From Gnetum montanum (taxonomy: Eukaryota; Streptophyta; Gnetopsida; Gnetales; Gnetaceae), in contig MNCI01036292.1 of NCBI GenBank assembly GCA_015680685.1, positions 615,254 through 679,253 on the forward strand: a DNA stretch of 64,000 nucleotides, written 5' to 3'. The notes below the pieces were generated by a model that saw only the letters and a list, made by a program, of their open reading frames with translations, made no database searches and was not told the origin of the DNA. Positions 61,101 through 64,000 of this stretch are shown here, one piece after another. The translations under genes were made by a program, and so were the position numbers. The first letter of the stretch is position 1. Each line of letters opens with the position of its first letter.

Positions 61101-62554
61101 ACCAACACATGAAGAGGAGGTCCATGAGGACCTGGGAGGAACTTCCGGTCAGACTACATCCATCGTTTTGCGTTAGCCGGAAGAGAGACCACAACCGGAC
61201 ATCGGTGAGTTTGGTAATATGTCTGCCTTGTCATAGTCCATTTTGGTCATTGATAATGTGTTTGGTTATGTGACAGACGCTACTGTTGATGCCATAGGAC
61301 CCCCTCTGGTTCGCATGGGACCCTAGGCTAAAATCCGTGACAAGTTCATGTTTATGCAGGGGATTATTGATGACATGATTGGTCACCTTTAGTAGGTGGA
61401 CCCTGAATTCGGTAGGTAGTAATGTTATCTGCTCTCGCGTTGTTATGCTAAAGTCTCTTGAGCTTGCTACTTGTGTTATGCTAATGTAATTAGTGTGTTC
61501 TTAGTAGCTTCTCGACTCAAATGGGACCCAACATGACCTTTGAAAGTCGGTGTTGTGTTCACATTCCTGCCAGAAGTGATCGAGGTGTCTCTTCATGCAT
61601 ACGACGAGGCTTGTAGATGCGCTTTGCTCTTGGCTCACTCCCTGTGGGAGTTCAGGCGTACCAACGAGGACCTGTGGAAATGGGTCTAGAAGGCTAATCA
61701 AAGGGAGGCTGACCTGAGGGCCAAGGTGGAGGACCTCAGGTTGAGGAACGAGTTCCTCATGGGCCACAGTACTAATAGTGAAGATTGGTGCACAGCTGTG
61801 GTAGAGAATGCCAGGTTTTGGACAGTTGCGCATTAGAAAGTTGAAACCACCCATGAACTGATAGAGTAGTGGTTGTAGATGGACCTGCTAGAACAGAAGT
61901 GTCAGGATCTAAAGGACCTCAGTGCCATGATTTTCGAATGGGGGTAGATCGAAAGAAACCATAAGCATATGTATAAATAGGAAAATGCCACCCATCGCAA
62001 TTTGTACGAAGACGTCGTTGTGGAGGCTTTTACATAGGAATCATTCATGAATGCTATTGATGCTTCTGAGGCCTATGCCCTGTTTAAAGAGCAAGTCAAG
62101 ATCACGAAATATCCTGACTGGAAAGTTGACCTTCCCATAGGAGAGGCTACAACCGTCTACTTTACTCCAGATCTACCAAGGTGGATACCCATCAAAAGGG
62201 AGAGAGCTACCGTAGCAGATGTTGCACTAGACAAAAGGCGTTGGATAGACATTACAGCAAAGGAGGTCTAGCATCACCTCAGGCTCAGCTTAGGCTAGAT
62301 ACCCTTTGAGATAGATGCAGGCCCTTCTTAGGTTAGTTAATGTTTATTGTGCTAATGTTTATGCTGTATTGTAGTTTGCATTTGTTGCCCTAGCTGACCA
62401 CTTTGACCCCACAATGCAGGCCCCAGAAGAGGGTGCAATGCCCGTAGAGGAAGGGAATAAAGAGTTAGTCAAGGATAGGGTAGGGGAAAAACATGTGAAG
62501 AGGGATGATGCAGGGACGAATGGTGAAAACAATGCAAGCAGAGACAACCCATGA
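58176..62554 (+). pseudogene. Antisense accessory gene: FCP1/NIF-like domain plus coiled-coil tail, with introns
   Basis: Plus strand, opposite to its host element, between RT and protease. Exon 1 is probably 58176-58285 (MAPKNYLALAKVEEVKKTLG, donor A/GTAGGT). An exon at 58799-59246 holds ELIVLEIRGVL (58814-58846), FLQFLLDCFSVIIWSS (up to 58984) and, after a frameshift, IWDMIEYSCYHYFNTFFLT (about 59120-59180). This is the FCP1/NIF (HAD phosphatase) order D-x-D, (I/V)WSS, NTLLIDDS, with the aspartates replaced. Likely introns: 59247-59328, 59618 to about 59700, 60753-60877, 61205-61276, 61416-61507, 62332-62419. The middle has YFKYGEVEKIQHWLNNKASN, LFVDLFSVPAEGIPIG (about 60000) and YLKCFVEFLVVQEKGRWVV. 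An acidic stretch EEEEEEEDDEE follows at 60880-60910, then a charged coiled-coil-like part (61640-62060) with NHKHMYK. The last exon 62420-62554 ends NNASRDNP. Stops and frameshifts make this copy a pseudogene. No known gene name. Confidence 0.75.
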
Positions 62555-62809
62555 CCACACGGGAATTTTGTTTGAAAATTTGAAATTTTGCATTTTTGAA
62601 TTTTTGTGTAATGAGTTTTGCCAATATTGTTTGGAAGACAATAGTTTTGAGTAAAGTGAGAGGATTTTGCATCAACTTGTGTATTGCATATGTGCATTTT
62701 GCATAGAATGTTCATGCTATCATGTGCTAGTTTTAGGGCATTTTGGGCCATTGCGTAACATACCAAAAGGATGATGTATCAATAACAGCTTACTGATAAC
62801 TTGTGCTAT

Positions 62810-62945
62810 AGTTTTAGGTCATTTCAGGTTGTTGCTAGTTTTAGGCCGTTTCAAGCCATAGCGTAGCATTGCTAGTTTTAGGCCATTTCAGGACATAGCG
62901 TAGAATTTCTAGTTTTAGGCTATTTCGGGCCATAGCGTAGAAGTA
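62810..62945 (-). repeat. Array of TAGTTTTAGGCCATTTCAG units
   Basis: Four units of about 27-36 bp: GCTAGTTTTAGGCC(A/G)TTTCA(G/A)G(C/A)CATAGCGTAG. Reversed it reads like the array at 25545-25735 of the sister element and lies in the same place, between the antisense gene's 3' end and the protease. Here the unit also includes the TAGCGTAG word typical of the LTRs. Confidence 0.7.
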
Positions 62946-63219
62946 TATGAGCGGTGTGTGGGCAAGAAGTAGTGGGGTCACTACGTTACATGAAGCTGCT
63001 TCTTGACCCGATGTAGGTTGAATGGGACATAAGGCCAAGGCACTCCACCAAGGCCTTCGTCTACGTCATTGCCTCCCACTTGGAAGGGTAATTCAGTCCA
63101 TGTGTTTTCATTTTGGGGGTCAACTTGCTAATCCAACCCCTCTATCAGGTAGTTACTGTAAGTTGCAATAGGTGCTTCATTCTCAGAGGTTATGACCTTT
63201 GAGCCTTCTTCTATGCGTA

Positions 63220-63640
63220 CATTGTGGATCACTTGCATTGCTACTTCATCATCGTGGATCACCAATTATTTGCCTATGTAAGGCAAGTGAATTTCCTGGT
63301 GTATGGGTGAGGAGACAGCCCTAAGTTGTGCTAACCATGATCTTCCCAAGATCATGTTAAACCTAGGCATTTCCTCAACCACAATGAAAGTTGCGTTTGT
63401 GGGGAACCGGTCCCTCGCTATGAAGTTTATGTGAACTATACCCTTCACCACGACTCAAGCCCCATTTAATGACCCTAGGCATGTCATCATCATGGGTTTG
63501 ATCTGGTCAACAAAGCCTAGCTTGTTCACAATGGGGAAGGGGATGACATTCATGGCAGCCCTATCATCAACATGTACCCTTTAGATCCATTGTTGGTCAA
63601 CCCGAATTATGATGAAAAGGGGTGCCATAGTCACTTGACC
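63220..63640 (-). pseudogene. Gypsy aspartic protease (minus-strand element)
   Basis: Minus strand. HVDDRAAMNVIPFPIVNKLGF at about 63580-63515 is the active-site block, with DDRA where D-(S/T/G)-G-A is expected. The frame 63451-63266 follows: VVEEMPRFNMILGRSWLAQ, SPIHQEIHLPYIGK. It aligns closely to 24850-25140. The loss of the active-site glycine would disable it. Confidence 0.75.
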
Positions 63641-64000
63641 CCCTTCGGGATCTTCCCTAATGGCATCACCGCAAAAGGTTAGTTGAGGCTATTCTGATCC
63701 TGTAGGCGCAGGGGGAAGCATGACCGAGTAGATTGCTTTTTTCTCTATTGGGATGTCTTCATTGACAAGAGTCACTATCAACATACGGATCAGAGCCTCA
63801 TGGTGTGGGATGGATGTCATGATCAGGTTGTACAAGCTCAATGTAGTGTTTTTTTGTTTTAGAGCTTATTTGACCTATGTGAGGGCATCTAAGAAGTCTT
63901 GGCCGCCCCCAGGTTTGACGCTTTCCTTTTCTTCTATTCGTCCCAGAAGATAAATTTCCTGAGGAGGGGCAACTTCGGATCTGGGTTTAGATCCTTGTCG
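63641..64000 (-). pseudogene. Gag-protease linker (minus-strand element), continues outside
   Basis: Minus strand. ALIRMLIVTLVNEDIPIEKK (63810-63750) and YSVMLPPAPTG, then DAIREDPEGGQVTMAPLF (63670-63620), align to the segment before the protease in the plus-strand element (24600-24830: ALIYMLASIPIKENM, HVVMLPPMAEE, EAIKVDPKRGQVTTAPMF). Gag itself is beyond 64000. Confidence 0.65.

Larger units (their letters stand above)
50761..64000 (-). mobile_element. Minus-strand gypsy element with antisense gene, runs off the window
   Basis: Begins TGTAGTGATCG (the LTR end in reverse). It holds 3' LTR 50761-52407, PPT, untranslated repeats, array, integrase, two RNase H modules, RT, an array, the accessory gene on the opposite (plus) strand, another array, protease and the gag-protease linker up to 64000. 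Gag and the 5' LTR lie outside. It is inserted in the gag of the element at 47345; the expected left target duplication is AGGCA (50756-50760). Confidence 0.85.

Noticed and set aside
58176-62554. Independent host gene interrupted by transposons
   Set aside because: The same gene lies at the same internal place in a second element of opposite orientation, which favours a gene belonging to the element family.

Overview
The window is gene-poor nuclear DNA of a seed plant, probably one with a large, repeat-swollen genome. I could not place it more precisely. It holds nested, decayed LTR retrotransposons, mostly Ty3/gypsy elements of Tat type (gag with a CxxHxxxxH-like knuckle, protease, RT, two RNase H modules, integrase with a GPF/Y tail). 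No clearly intact host gene was found. Almost every reading frame is broken, very often by TAG where relatives have glutamine.

Layout. (a) 1-14111: AT-rich old sequence with a minus-strand gypsy gag-protease relic (740-3840), a minus-strand hAT/DUF4371-type transposase relic (5930-6650) and a plus-strand gypsy pol relic (8240-10340). (b) 14112-45900: a minus-strand LTR element with no visible gag or pol. It has a PPT at 14491, a tRNA-iMet type PBS at 19194, and an intronless CCR4-like exonuclease gene inside it. Its 5' LTR (19209-19550 plus 45674-45900) is split by (c). (c) 19551-45668: a plus-strand gypsy element with both LTRs and a 5-bp target duplication. The unbroken paralogous LTR at 14112-14490 shows the empty site. 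(d) 29465-36423: a minus-strand member of the same LTR family nested inside (c), with a perfect TTGTG duplication and a large internal deletion. (e) 47345-50760: 5' LTR and start of gag of another plus-strand member, cut by (f). (f) 50761 to the window end: a minus-strand member with 3' LTR, integrase, RNase H, RT and protease; its gag and 5' LTR lie beyond the window.

The main discovery candidate is an accessory gene carried antisense between protease and RT in elements (c) and (f). The (f) copy spans 58176-62554 on the plus strand; the (c) copy lies on the minus strand at 25919-29464 and continues at 36429-36640, split by element (d). The two copies align along their length and share at least four spliceosomal introns at matching positions. 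Their N-terminal third has the layout of an FCP1/NIF (HAD) phosphatase domain, but both copies lack the catalytic aspartates. The middle is unknown and the C-terminal part is charged and probably coiled-coil. Being antisense, its introns would not be spliced from the element's genomic RNA, which could explain how an intron-bearing gene survives retrotransposition.

The same family carries 27-30 bp tandem arrays sharing a TTAAACTAGC-like core after integrase and beside the antisense gene, a conserved TATAAATA box in each LTR, and many GCTACGCTA/TAGCGTAGC near-palindromes, mainly in U3.
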